This document shows positions 16,765 to 25,037 of a stretch of DNA of 64,000 nt, in pieces. Source of the stretch: Kerstersia sp052103615 (lineage in GTDB: Bacteria > Pseudomonadota > Gammaproteobacteria > Burkholderiales > Burkholderiaceae_B); assembly GCF_052103615.1 (NCBI RefSeq), contig NZ_JBQEKA010000006.1, positions 1-64,000 of the forward strand. Direction: 5' to 3'. The position numbers and the translations under genes were made by a program. The notes beneath the pieces were generated by a model. It saw only the letters and a list, made by a program, of their open reading frames with translations, did no database searches and was not told the origin of the DNA. The stretch's first letter is position 1; every line of letters starts with the position of its first letter.

Positions 16765-17091
16765 ATGACCTATCTAGAAACCGTTAACGTGTTTGAGCGC
16801 GAAGAGTCAGGGACAGACGCTTTCAAGAATCTGCATCGCTCGCTGCTGAATCTCATGAAAAGCGATCCCGCCCACGCGGCGGCCTACTACATCATCGGCA
16901 CTGCCGCGCACAACTATGTCATGCGCTACGAAGACCAGGCAGTCGAACCTGAAACCGCTGACAAGGCGAAACAGGCGCTGCTGGGTTTCTGCAAAAAATT
17001 CGCCGCAGTCTTGAATGCCAGCGGAGAAGAAAAGCTGGCTGCGATCAGCGCCATCGCCAATGATTACGAATGGAAAATTGCCAACTTCTGA
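16765..17091 (+). CDS. Unknown small helical protein in the orotate cluster
   Basis: The 108-residue protein has no family that I recognise. It begins MTYLETVNVFEREESGTDAF and is predicted largely helical, with AAYYIIGTAAHNYVMRYEDQ in the middle and no signal peptide or cysteine cluster. An AAAGGAAA ribosome-binding site lies just upstream, and it follows pyrE by 25 bp, so it is the last gene of the operon. Possible roles are an accessory subunit, a binding protein or a regulator. Confidence 0.7.
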   Translation: MTYLETVNVFEREESGTDAFKNLHRSLLNLMKSDPAHAAAYYIIGTAAHNYVMRYEDQAVEPETADKAKQALLGFCKKFAAVLNASGEEKLAAISAIANDYEWKIANF

Positions 17092-17184
17092 CCCTGCCTG
17101 CGGGCGCAGCAAGAAAACACGGCAGGCCCTGCGGAACGCGCAAGCACGGGTGGTCTTGCGCGCCCGCCAGGGCCTGTTGACGGC

Positions 17185-17200
17185 GCGGGCTGAGGCCCGC
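17185..17200. terminator. Hairpin between convergent operons
   Basis: GCGGGC (17185-17190) and GCCCGC (17195-17200) form a 6-bp stem with a TGAG loop between the ends of the orotate operon and the TRAP operon. There is no T tract. Confidence 0.3.
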
Positions 17201-17221
17201 CCCCAGTGAGGCCTGGCGGCC

Positions 17222-18238
17222 TTAGCCGCCGCGCAAGCGCTTCAGCTCTGCCTGCAAGGCATCGACTGTTTCCGTCCCCACGACGTCGGCGTGTTTGGCA
17301 ATGACAGGTTGCATCAGTTCGCGCAGCTTCTGTTGTTCGGCTTCAGACAGCTCGGTGACTTGCATGCCAGCCTGTTTGAGTTCCGCCAACGCGGCATCTT
17401 CGCTATCGCGCTGATACTGCCGCTGGAATCCCGTCGCTTCCTGCGCCGCTTCCTGCAAGATGCGCTGTTCATCGGCCGACAATTTGTCCCAGATCCGTTT
17501 GCTCATCGCCAGCGATTGCGGGTTGTAAACATGCCGCGTCAGCACCAGGTAGCGTTGCACCTCATAGATACGATTGGCATGGATATTCGTGATCGGGTTC
17601 TCCTGGCCATCGACCGCGCGCTGTTCAAGCGCCGCATACACTTCGGGCCAGGCCAGCGGTGTCGGATTGCCATCCAGGGCCCGCACCCAGTCAAGGTTGA
17701 TCGGGCTGGGAATCACGCGCAGTTTCAAGCCAGCGATGTCCTCCACTTTCTCGATTGGCCGGCGATTGTTGGTGATGTTACGAAAGCCCAGCTCCCAGTA
17801 AGCCAGGCCGACCATGTCCTTATCTTCAAATTTCTTGTGAATGGCCTGGCCGACAGGGCCATCCACGACCGCGTCGGCCTCCTCGGCATTCGCAAACAGG
17901 AAGGGAAAATCATAGATGCCCGCCTCCCGCACCTGACTGGAAAAAATCCCCGAGTTCACCAGCACAAAGTCTATCGTTCCGCCTTGCATGGCTGAGATCA
18001 CCTGCGCATCGCCGCCCAGGACGCTGCCGGGAAACAGGTTGACCTTGAGCTTGCCGCCCGACTTGGCCGCCACCAATTCAGCGAACTTGTGCGCGCCCAC
18101 CACACCGGGGTGCCCTTCCGGGTTCGCCGTCGCCAATTTGAATGAGCGGCTCTGGATATCCTGCGCGGAAACCGCCAGGCAAAATGCCGCGCCTAGCGAC
18201 GCCAGCAGGCACTTAAAGAGGGTCTTTCGATGGTTCAT
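17222..18238 (-). CDS. TRAP transporter solute-binding protein (DctP family)
   Basis: The 338-residue periplasmic binding protein has an N-terminal signal peptide (KTLFKCLLASLGAAFCLAVSAQ). It carries DctP features: KLATANPEGHPG at the start of the mature protein, and LKLRVIPSPINLDWVRALDGNPTPLAW-type ligand residues including the conserved arginine that binds a carboxylate. It captures an organic acid for the DctQM permease encoded upstream on the same strand. CCAAGGAGAC precedes the ATG. The substrate is unknown; the neighbouring enzymes suggest a hydroxylated cyclic or branched acid. Confidence 0.9.
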   Translation of the reverse strand: MNHRKTLFKCLLASLGAAFCLAVSAQDIQSRSFKLATANPEGHPGVVGAHKFAELVAAKSGGKLKVNLFPGSVLGGDAQVISAMQGGTIDFVLVNSGIFSSQVREAGIYDFPFLFANAEEADAVVDGPVGQAIHKKFEDKDMVGLAYWELGFRNITNNRRPIEKVEDIAGLKLRVIPSPINLDWVRALDGNPTPLAWPEVYAALEQRAVDGQENPITNIHANRIYEVQRYLVLTRHVYNPQSLAMSKRIWDKLSADEQRILQEAAQEATGFQRQYQRDSEDAALAELKQAGMQVTELSEAEQQKLRELMQPVIAKHADVVGTETVDALQAELKRLRGG

Positions 18239-18338
18239 GATTGTCTCCTTGGACTCTTATTGATCGGCCCGCGACACGGGCCATTTATCGGATCGGCGTG
18301 CAAGGCAGCCGCCGCTGGCGGCCTGCCTCCCGGACACG

Positions 18339-19619
18339 TCAACCGTACAGCCAGGCTCCGGGCACCATAACGATCTGCGGAAACGCCACCAGCAGCATCA
18401 ACAGCCCGAACAACGCCAGCAGGAACGGCCCAATTCCGCGGATGACACTGTCTATGCCGACTTTGCCTACCCCTGCCACGGTGTTCAGCACCGTTCCCAC
18501 AGGCGGGGTAATCAGGCTGATGGATGTATTCAGCACAAACATCACGCCGAAATACACCGGATCAATCCCCGCGGCTTTGATGACCGGCATCAGCACAGGC
18601 GTCAGCAACAGAATGCAGGGCGTCTGATCCAGCGCCGTGCCTATCACCAGCACCAGCAGCATGATCGCCAGCATCAAGAGTTTGGGATGCTCCAGCACCG
18701 GTTCAAGCAAGGCAACGATCTGCACAGGCAACTGCGCCACCGTAATCAGCCATGCCGACACCATCGCGGCTGCGACCAAAAACATAATGACCGAACTAGT
18801 GCGCGCAGCACCGATGAAGACCTGGAACAAATCCCGCCAGGACAATTCCCGGTACACCAGCATAGACACCGCCAAGGCATAGACCGCCGCCGCGACAGCG
18901 GCCTCGGTGGGCGTGAAAATACCGAAGCGCAGCCCTACGACGACCAGGACCGGCAAACCCAGCGCCCAGGAAGACTGGCGCACCGCCTGCCTGATCTCAG
19001 CCTTGGAACAGCGTGCCTTGGCCTCGACCCGCTCCGAACGCACCAGCCACCACCAGGCCAGCCATAGCATCACGCCCAGCAATAGCCCCGGCACGATACC
19101 GGCCATGAACAGGCGCGCAATGGACACATTGCCTGCAACGCCAAAGATCACCAGAGCGATAGACGGCGGCAGCACAGGCGCAATGATGCCCGCCGATGCA
19201 ATCAAACCTGCGGAGCGCGCCTTGTCATGGCCGGCGGCGACCATCATCGGCAGCATCAAGGCTGTCAGGGCAGCCGCGTCCGCCACGGCGGAACCCGACA
19301 ATGCGCCCATGATGCAGCCCGCCATGATGGTCACATAGCCCAGGCCGCCGCGAATATGCCCGACCAGCGCCATGGCCAGCGTCACAATACGCCGCGACAG
19401 ACCGCCGGCATTCATGATTTCCCCGGCCAGCATGAAGAACGGCACGGCCAGCAATGGAAAACTATCCGCGCCGTTGACCAGGCTTTGCGCCAGAATCTGC
19501 GCATCAAACACATCCAGGTGCAGCATTAAGGCGACGCCGCTCAGGAGCAAAGCGAATGCGATGGGGATGCCCAAACCCATGGCGCCTATCAGCGCACCCA
19601 CAAAGACCAGAATCGTCAT
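18339..19619 (-). CDS. TRAP transporter large permease (DctM family)
   Basis: The 426-residue inner-membrane protein has about 12 hydrophobic segments and catalyses ion-driven import of the DctP-bound acid. Typical DctM stretches are MTILVFVGALIGAMGLGIPI at the start, the FPLLAVPFFMLAGEIMNAGG segment and the PPSIALVIFGV segment. Its ATG overlaps the stop of the DctQ gene (ATGA), indicating coupled translation. About 100 bp separate it from the DctP gene. Confidence 0.92.
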   Translation of the reverse strand: MTILVFVGALIGAMGLGIPIAFALLLSGVALMLHLDVFDAQILAQSLVNGADSFPLLAVPFFMLAGEIMNAGGLSRRIVTLAMALVGHIRGGLGYVTIMAGCIMGALSGSAVADAAALTALMLPMMVAAGHDKARSAGLIASAGIIAPVLPPSIALVIFGVAGNVSIARLFMAGIVPGLLLGVMLWLAWWWLVRSERVEAKARCSKAEIRQAVRQSSWALGLPVLVVVGLRFGIFTPTEAAVAAAVYALAVSMLVYRELSWRDLFQVFIGAARTSSVIMFLVAAAMVSAWLITVAQLPVQIVALLEPVLEHPKLLMLAIMLLVLVIGTALDQTPCILLLTPVLMPVIKAAGIDPVYFGVMFVLNTSISLITPPVGTVLNTVAGVGKVGIDSVIRGIGPFLLALFGLLMLLVAFPQIVMVPGAWLYG

Positions 19620-20149
19620 GAGCGCACCTCCTCAGCGCGGGTTTCACCGGGACGGGCGGCAGCAAAGCCCAGCTCGTCCGGCGTCGCCTGCCCCGTCACC
19701 AAACGCGCGAATTGCAACAGCACCATTGCCCCGCCCAGAACAGCGAATACGGCCCCAGCCGCATAGAACCAGGCAACGGATACTTCCATTGCCGCACTGC
19801 GCGTTGTCAGGTTGATCTGAATCTGCTGCCAGCTGCCGTCCAGCAGCAGCCAGCAGACATACAGCATCAATAGCTGGCCCAGCCCCAGGCACACGCACCG
19901 CAGCCGCCTGGGGAGCAGGCGCACCAAGAGATCCGTGCCCATATGACTACGGCGCTGGATGGCGGCAGCAGCCCCCAGGAACGTAATCCAGACGAATAGC
20001 CAGCGCGCCAGCTCTTCGGAAATGGCGATGCCCGAATTGAAGGCGTAACGCAGCACCACATTGCTGAATACCAGAATCACCATGAGCGCCAGCGCAAGAC
20101 CAATACCGGTCTCAAGCAGGCGGCATAGCCGCTCTACGATTCGCGTCAT
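19616..20149 (-). CDS. TRAP transporter small permease (DctQ family)
   Basis: The 177-residue protein with four membrane segments contains the DctQ hallmark SEELARWLFVWITFLGAAAA. The start is at 20149, where AGGAGA precedes the ATG. The frame is open upstream to 20278 but without conserved sequence. It forms the membrane complex with the DctM protein. Confidence 0.88.
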   Translation of the reverse strand: MTRIVERLCRLLETGIGLALALMVILVFSNVVLRYAFNSGIAISEELARWLFVWITFLGAAAAIQRRSHMGTDLLVRLLPRRLRCVCLGLGQLLMLYVCWLLLDGSWQQIQINLTTRSAAMEVSVAWFYAAGAVFAVLGGAMVLLQFARLVTGQATPDELGFAAARPGETRAEEVRS

Positions 20150-20283
20150 TTTTTTGTCTCCTGCGCCGCTACGCCCCCGGGTTCCGGTGTGGTCATGCCG
20201 CGCTATTTTTTTGATACCCGCGCCGCGGCTCTCGCCCGCGCGGGTGGTGGCTGGGCCTGTCCCGGGACAGGCCATCAAGCCGC

Positions 20284-20727
20284 TTATCCGTGCCTGTTCG
20301 CCGCCGACACCGCGGCGCGCAAGGCCAGCAGATAGCTGTCCACGCCAAAACCGCAGATCTGTCCGGTCACGATGTCAGCAAAGACCGAGTGATGGCGGAA
20401 AGCTTCGCGGGCGTGGATATTCGACATATGCAGCTCCACCACCGGCACTTCCAGAATGGCGAGGGCGTCGCGAATGCCATAGCTGTAATGCGTCCAGGCG
20501 CCAGCGTTGATCAGTACCGCATCCATGCCATCGTGATAGGCCTGATGTATGCGCTCGCACATGGCGGCTTCGCTATTGGTCTGGAAACTGCTCAGCGACA
20601 CGCCCAGTTCGCCCGCCAGCGCTTCGAGCCGCGCATTGATTTCCTCCAGCGTCGTGGTGCCGTACTGGGCCGGGTCCCGTTTGCCGAACATATTGTGATT
20701 GATGCCATGCAGCATTAAGACTTTCAT
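20284..20727 (-). CDS. 3-dehydroquinate dehydratase, type II (AroQ-like, divergent)
   Basis: The enzyme dehydrates 3-dehydroquinate to 3-dehydroshikimate. The 147-residue protein keeps the catalytic features: the arginine and tyrosine in GKRDPAQYG, the asparagine in LINAGAWTH and the histidine/arginine in HMSNIHAREAFRHHS. Usual family positions are altered, with GINHNMFG for GPNLNLLG and NAGA for NPGA. It may therefore be a catabolic paralogue or act on a related substrate. AGGA precedes the ATG at 20727. Confidence 0.82.
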   Translation of the reverse strand: MKVLMLHGINHNMFGKRDPAQYGTTTLEEINARLEALAGELGVSLSSFQTNSEAAMCERIHQAYHDGMDAVLINAGAWTHYSYGIRDALAILEVPVVELHMSNIHAREAFRHHSVFADIVTGQICGFGVDSYLLALRAAVSAANRHG

Positions 20728-20829
20728 TGTTTTTCCTGTCTCTACCCGCTGGCGCGCCAGCGGTCGTTCATAGAACGTGGCGCGCACTCATACGGCGCCA
20801 CGCCGCTCGCATCCGGCCTGGCGGCCGGG

Positions 20830-21885
20830 TCAGGCCTTGATTTCCACCACGCGCCCGGTACGGGCCGCAGCAACGATGGCTTCGGTGACGCGCAGATTCG
20901 CCAGGCCATCCTGCAAGGACACCAGCGGCTCGGCAGTGCCGCGCACGACCGCGCCAAAATGCTCCATCTGGCGCAGAATCGGGTCTTCGCGCACCATGTC
21001 CACAACAGACTGTTCGAATGGTTTCCACCAGGAGCGGTCTGCATCGGACGCATAACTTTTCAGGCGCATGGAGGGAATGGCCAGCGAACCATGCGTGCCT
21101 GCCACGACATAGCAGTCCTCGTCCTCGTATGAGGGATAGGCCGGGTTTTCCTGCGAGGTTTGTTCCCAGCTGCGCGCGCTGGCAGCCGTATCCGACAACA
21201 TGAATGTGCCCAGCGCGCCTTGCCGGAAATGCAGGTTGATGGCGACGGTATCTTCCACTTCGAAGCCCCGCGCGGCATGGGAAGAAAATGCCTGCACCGC
21301 CTGTATTTCTCCGCACAACATACGCAGGTTGTGCACCTCATGAATCATGTTGAGCAGAATGGGGCCAGCGCCGGGTTCCCTGCGCCAAGGCGCATCCGCA
21401 AAATAATGATCGGGTTTGACGAACAAGGCGCTGCCCATGACCGCGACGATTTTCCCCAGCCGGCCCTGTTCGACCACCTGCCGGGCCGTTGCCATGATCG
21501 GGCTATGCGCGCGATGATGGCCTATCAGGACCCGCGCCGACTTTGCCTGCGCCAGATCCTGCAGCCCGGCACCTGCGGCCAGCGTATGAGCGACAGGTTT
21601 TTCCAGCAGAATGGGTATGCCCGCGTTCATGCAAAGCTGCGCGTGCGCCACATGCAATTGATTGGGCGTCGCCAGGACAATGCCGTCCGGGCGGTCTTGC
21701 TCCAGCATCGCTTCCAGCGAGGTGTACCAGGGCACGCCAGCCCGGCGGGCCAATTCGCCCGCCGCCGCTGAAGGGTCCACCACCGCCGCCAGGCAGCATG
21801 CCTGGCTTGCCTGCGCCGCCTGCATGTGCGCCTGGCCGATATACCCGGCGCCAGCCACGGCAATTCTGACTTTGTCTTTCATCAT
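20830..21885 (-). CDS. Gfo/Idh/MocA-family oxidoreductase
   Basis: The 351-residue NAD(P)-dependent dehydrogenase has an N-terminal Rossmann fold (KVRIAVAGAGYIGQAHMQAA). The family signature lysine lies in GIPILLEKPVAHT (about residue 95), and the typical C-terminal alpha/beta domain begins near residue 125. Members oxidise or reduce sugars, inositols and cyclic polyols. Its position between dehydroquinase and shikimate dehydrogenase genes suggests an alicyclic hydroxy acid such as quinate or a derivative. This is inferred from the neighbourhood. Confidence 0.85.
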   Translation of the reverse strand: MMKDKVRIAVAGAGYIGQAHMQAAQASQACCLAAVVDPSAAAGELARRAGVPWYTSLEAMLEQDRPDGIVLATPNQLHVAHAQLCMNAGIPILLEKPVAHTLAAGAGLQDLAQAKSARVLIGHHRAHSPIMATARQVVEQGRLGKIVAVMGSALFVKPDHYFADAPWRREPGAGPILLNMIHEVHNLRMLCGEIQAVQAFSSHAARGFEVEDTVAINLHFRQGALGTFMLSDTAASARSWEQTSQENPAYPSYEDEDCYVVAGTHGSLAIPSMRLKSYASDADRSWWKPFEQSVVDMVREDPILRQMEHFGAVVRGTAEPLVSLQDGLANLRVTEAIVAAARTGRVVEIKA

Positions 21886-21937
21886 GTTTTCCAGCTATTG
21901 AATTCCGGAGATTTACCCTGCAGCCCTGTGCCGCCCG

Positions 21938-22765
21938 TCATGCCAAGGGCACGCGCAGCCGCTCAATGACAGGGGCGGTTTCGGGGCGCACACCGCGCCA
22001 CCAGGCAAAGGCTTCCGCAGCCTGCTCCACCAGCATGCCGACGCCATCGGCCAGCTGCGGCACGCCGCAGCGGCCAGCCTGAGCCAGGAAAGGCGTCAGG
22101 CCTTTGCCATAGGCCAGTTCGTAGGCCAGCACGGCCTCGCTGAATACCTCATCCGGCAACGGCAGGGGTTCAGCCCGCAGACTGGCGGATGTGGCGTTGA
22201 CGATCACATCAAACCGCTGGCCGGCCAGCTCGCCGTATCCGCCTGCCTCGAACACTGGCGGCGCGGCGGCCCCTACCGCCCGCAGCAGGTCCTGCGCCTT
22301 GGCGCCATCCCGGTTCACCAGCAATAAACGCGCCGGCTGCGCTTCCAGAAAAGGCAGCAGCGCGCCGCGCACCGCGCCGCCAGCCCCCAGCAGCAAGACC
22401 CGGCGGCCACGCAAGGCCACGCCCAGGTTGTGTTCGATGTCACGCAGCAAACCGATGCCGTCAAAGTTTTGCGCCAGCACGCGCTGCCCTTCGAATTTCA
22501 GGGCATTCGCCGCCCCCGCCAGACGCGCGGCTGGCGAGTGTTCGGAGGCATAGGCATACGCATCCAGTTTGAAGGGCGCCGTAATATTGATGCCTTTGCC
22601 GCCCGCCTGGCGGAATGCGTCCAGCGCGCCCGCGAACTGCCCTGGCTGGCCTTCAATCGCGCCGTAGTCCATTTCCTGCCCGGTCGCCTCGGCGAACAGG
22701 CCATGAATCAAGGGGGACTTGGTATGTCCGATAGGGTTGCCGATGACGGCATAACGATCTGCCAT
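21938..22765 (-). CDS. Shikimate dehydrogenase family protein (AroE-like)
   Basis: The 275-residue protein has AroE motifs: GHTKSPLIHGLF for substrate binding, the catalytic lysine in NITAPFK, the aspartate in NFDGIGLL (normally NTDG), and the nucleotide loop GAGGAVRGAL with VNRDG, which suggests NADP. AGGAG precedes the ATG at 22765. Being in a catabolic operon with a TRAP importer, it may oxidise quinate/shikimate-like acids and not serve the biosynthetic pathway. Confidence 0.87.
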   Translation of the reverse strand: MADRYAVIGNPIGHTKSPLIHGLFAEATGQEMDYGAIEGQPGQFAGALDAFRQAGGKGINITAPFKLDAYAYASEHSPAARLAGAANALKFEGQRVLAQNFDGIGLLRDIEHNLGVALRGRRVLLLGAGGAVRGALLPFLEAQPARLLLVNRDGAKAQDLLRAVGAAAPPVFEAGGYGELAGQRFDVIVNATSASLRAEPLPLPDEVFSEAVLAYELAYGKGLTPFLAQAGRCGVPQLADGVGMLVEQAAEAFAWWRGVRPETAPVIERLRVPLA

Positions 22766-22769
22766 GTGC

Positions 22770-24044
22770 TTACTCCTGAGCAGGGGTACTGGAAAACAGC
22801 ACGCCCTCGCGCACCATTGCGGTAATGTCTTCGTCCGAATAGCCCAGTTCCCGGGCAATGTCGGCGTTATCGGCCCCCAGGTCGGGCGCGACCCGGTCAA
22901 TCCGGGTATCGCAATCAGAGAAACGGAAGGGCAAATTGGGAAAGCGCAGCTTGCCCAGCACCGGATGTTCCTGTTCCACGATCATGCCGCGGGCCTGTAT
23001 CTGGGGGTCCGCCATGACTTCGTCGATACGCTGGACCTTGGCGCACGGCACGCCTATGCCGTCGAGCAGGGCCAATACCTCGGCCACGTCCCGCTGCGCC
23101 ACCCAAGGCTTGACCACCGACAGAATCCATTCCCGGTTGGCGTTGCGGCCAGCGCTGCTATGCAGGCGGGTATCGCTGCCAAAGCCAGCCGGCCCGCCAT
23201 GGGCTTCCAGCAGCCCGGCAAAACGCTTCCAGGCATCATCCACCTGGGCGGCAATCACCAAGTCGGCATCTTTGGCGCGGAACACGCCATACAGGGTCGA
23301 GTTGGGCATGTCATGCCCGGTTTGCTGCGGCAGCTCGGTACCGCCAGACAAGTGGTAGCACTGCACCGCGTACTCATGCATGGACACCAGCGTGTCATAC
23401 AGCGCCATGTCGATATGCTGGCCCCGGCCACTGCGTTCGCGTCCCAGCAAGGCAGCGTTGATCGCCGCAACGGCATGAATGCCGGTGTACATATCGCCCA
23501 GCGAAATACGCAGCAATGGCGGCGCTTCGCCTGGCGTGCCGACCATTTGCATGATGCCGCTCTTGGCTTCGGCAATCAGGCCGAAACCGGCGCGATGCGA
23601 ATCCGGGCCGGTGTGGCCATACGCGGAAATAGAGCAATAGATCAGGCCGGGGTTGATCTGGCTCAGCGCGTCATACCCCAGGCCCAGGCGGTCCAGCGCG
23701 CCCGGCCGGTAATTCTCGATGAAGACATCGGCGCTGGCGGCCAGACGTTGCAGCAACTGTTGGCCGCGCGGATCTTTGACATCCACGCTCAGGCCACGCT
23801 TGCCCATATTCAGCTGCAGGAAGTAGCCCGAATATGCGCCATCTTCACCAATCTGCCAGGCATGCTGGCGCCCCGCATCGCCGCTGCCCGGGCGCTCCAC
23901 CTTGATGACATCGGCGCCCAGCGCCGCCAGGCAGCGGCCCACATAGGGGCCCGCCAGAAAATGGCTGTAGTCGATGACTCTGACCCCTTGCAAAGGCAGG
24001 GCCTGCTGCGCCGTCTGACGTTCGTTTTTCATGGTATCCGTCAT
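22770..24044 (-). CDS. CaiB/BaiF (class III) CoA-transferase
   Basis: The 424-residue protein moves CoA between carboxylic acids, often from succinyl-CoA. It shows the family opening VIDYSHFLAGPYVGRCLAALGADVIKVE, the SVDVKDPRG stretch, the catalytic aspartate in SLGDMYTG and the ALYDTLVSMHE segment. ATG 24044 is chosen, eight bases after GGAAG; a GTG at 24053 is also in frame. With the adjacent MaoC gene it implies a CoA-activated intermediate in this pathway. Confidence 0.9.
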   Translation of the reverse strand: MTDTMKNERQTAQQALPLQGVRVIDYSHFLAGPYVGRCLAALGADVIKVERPGSGDAGRQHAWQIGEDGAYSGYFLQLNMGKRGLSVDVKDPRGQQLLQRLAASADVFIENYRPGALDRLGLGYDALSQINPGLIYCSISAYGHTGPDSHRAGFGLIAEAKSGIMQMVGTPGEAPPLLRISLGDMYTGIHAVAAINAALLGRERSGRGQHIDMALYDTLVSMHEYAVQCYHLSGGTELPQQTGHDMPNSTLYGVFRAKDADLVIAAQVDDAWKRFAGLLEAHGGPAGFGSDTRLHSSAGRNANREWILSVVKPWVAQRDVAEVLALLDGIGVPCAKVQRIDEVMADPQIQARGMIVEQEHPVLGKLRFPNLPFRFSDCDTRIDRVAPDLGADNADIARELGYSDEDITAMVREGVLFSSTPAQE

Positions 24045-24045
24045 G

Positions 24046-24513
24046 TCATTCACTTCCCGGGCGGCACGGAATCATCAGGCGGTGTTCCCCCTTTTGAACC
24101 ACATCGCCATCCTGATTGATCAACTCGGAAGGCAGTATCACAATGCCCCAGCCCGGACGGCTGCGCGAACGGCGCAAGCCCGTCACGGTAAAGCGCACGC
24201 GCAGCACATCGCCGATACGGATCGGCCGCACGAAATCCCATGTCCAGCCCAGCGACATGCCCGGCACAAAGCGGTACTCGCTCTGCGTTTTCAGGCCGTC
24301 GGCCACCGATAGCCCAAACAAGCCATGCGCCACACGGGTGCCAAACGGCGTCGTGCGCGCATAGGCCTCATCCACATGCACCGGCGTGAAATCGCCCGTG
24401 AGTTCCGCATAGGCATTGATGCGCTCAGCCGTCATGAGATATTCCGGGCTCAGGCAGCTATCCCCTTCCCGGGCGTCATCCCAATACCGTTCCTGCGTGG
24501 TTTCACCAGACAT
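24046..24513 (-). CDS. MaoC-family (R)-enoyl-CoA hydratase/dehydratase-like
   Basis: The 155-residue hot-dog-fold protein has the hydratase motif with catalytic aspartate and histidine in YAELTGDFTPVHVDEAYAR and FGTRVAHGLFGLSVADGL. It would add or remove water on a CoA ester produced by the CaiB-type enzyme. ATG 24513 lies nine bases after AGGG; upstream ATGs at 24522 and 24531 are possible. It is followed by the CoA-transferase gene with no gap. Confidence 0.88.
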   Translation of the reverse strand: MSGETTQERYWDDAREGDSCLSPEYLMTAERINAYAELTGDFTPVHVDEAYARTTPFGTRVAHGLFGLSVADGLKTQSEYRFVPGMSLGWTWDFVRPIRIGDVLRVRFTVTGLRRSRSRPGWGIVILPSELINQDGDVVQKGEHRLMIPCRPGSE

Positions 24514-24600
24514 TGCATTCATCCCTTTCATTCAAGCGAACTTCCTGATCCTGCGGTCGGCCACCGACCAGCCCGAGCCAACCCAAGCCAGCCCGCCGGT

Positions 24601-24996
24601 TCATGCCCCGGCGGCCCTGGGGTTGATGGCCAGGGCTTCCCGGACCGCATTGCCGCTGGCCTGCAGCAGTTCCACCGCCAAGCCGTCCGGCAGGCGCAAC
24701 CAGTTGCGGCCCTGCGGCATTTGCTGCACGCCGAAAGCTTGCGCGGCGGCCAGGGCCGCTTCAACGTCTTCGCACATCACCCCCAAATGCGCGAGCCGCC
24801 CTTCCGGCCCCTGAAAGCCAGGCTGGGCGATGAATTGCAAGCCGCCCAGGGTCCAGTACTGGCGGGGCGCCTCCGGCGCGCCATCGACTTCGCGCATGGT
24901 CATGCCCAGCACCTCTTCAAAAAACCGGATATGCCACCGGATGTCATGCACAAAAATTGCGACATGCTCCAGATAGGCTTTTTTTGTCTGTGTCAT
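24601..24996 (-). CDS. VOC/glyoxalase-fold protein
   Basis: The 131-residue protein has two beta-alpha-beta-beta-beta modules of the vicinal oxygen chelate fold. YLEHVAIFVHDIRWHIRFFE begins the first, and LAHLGVMCEDVEAALAAAQ begins the second. A late glutamate occurs in LAVELLQAS. Family members include glyoxalases, epimerases, dioxygenases and 3-dehydroshikimate dehydratases of the QsuB/QuiC type. The short length makes a ring-cleaving dioxygenase unlikely. A CoA-ester epimerase or isomerase would fit the neighbours. Confidence 0.78.
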   Translation of the reverse strand: MTQTKKAYLEHVAIFVHDIRWHIRFFEEVLGMTMREVDGAPEAPRQYWTLGGLQFIAQPGFQGPEGRLAHLGVMCEDVEAALAAAQAFGVQQMPQGRNWLRLPDGLAVELLQASGNAVREALAINPRAAGA

Positions 24997-25037
24997 CGTT
25001 CTTGCTCCCTTGCTGTATCAAGCCCGGCCCGCGCGTT

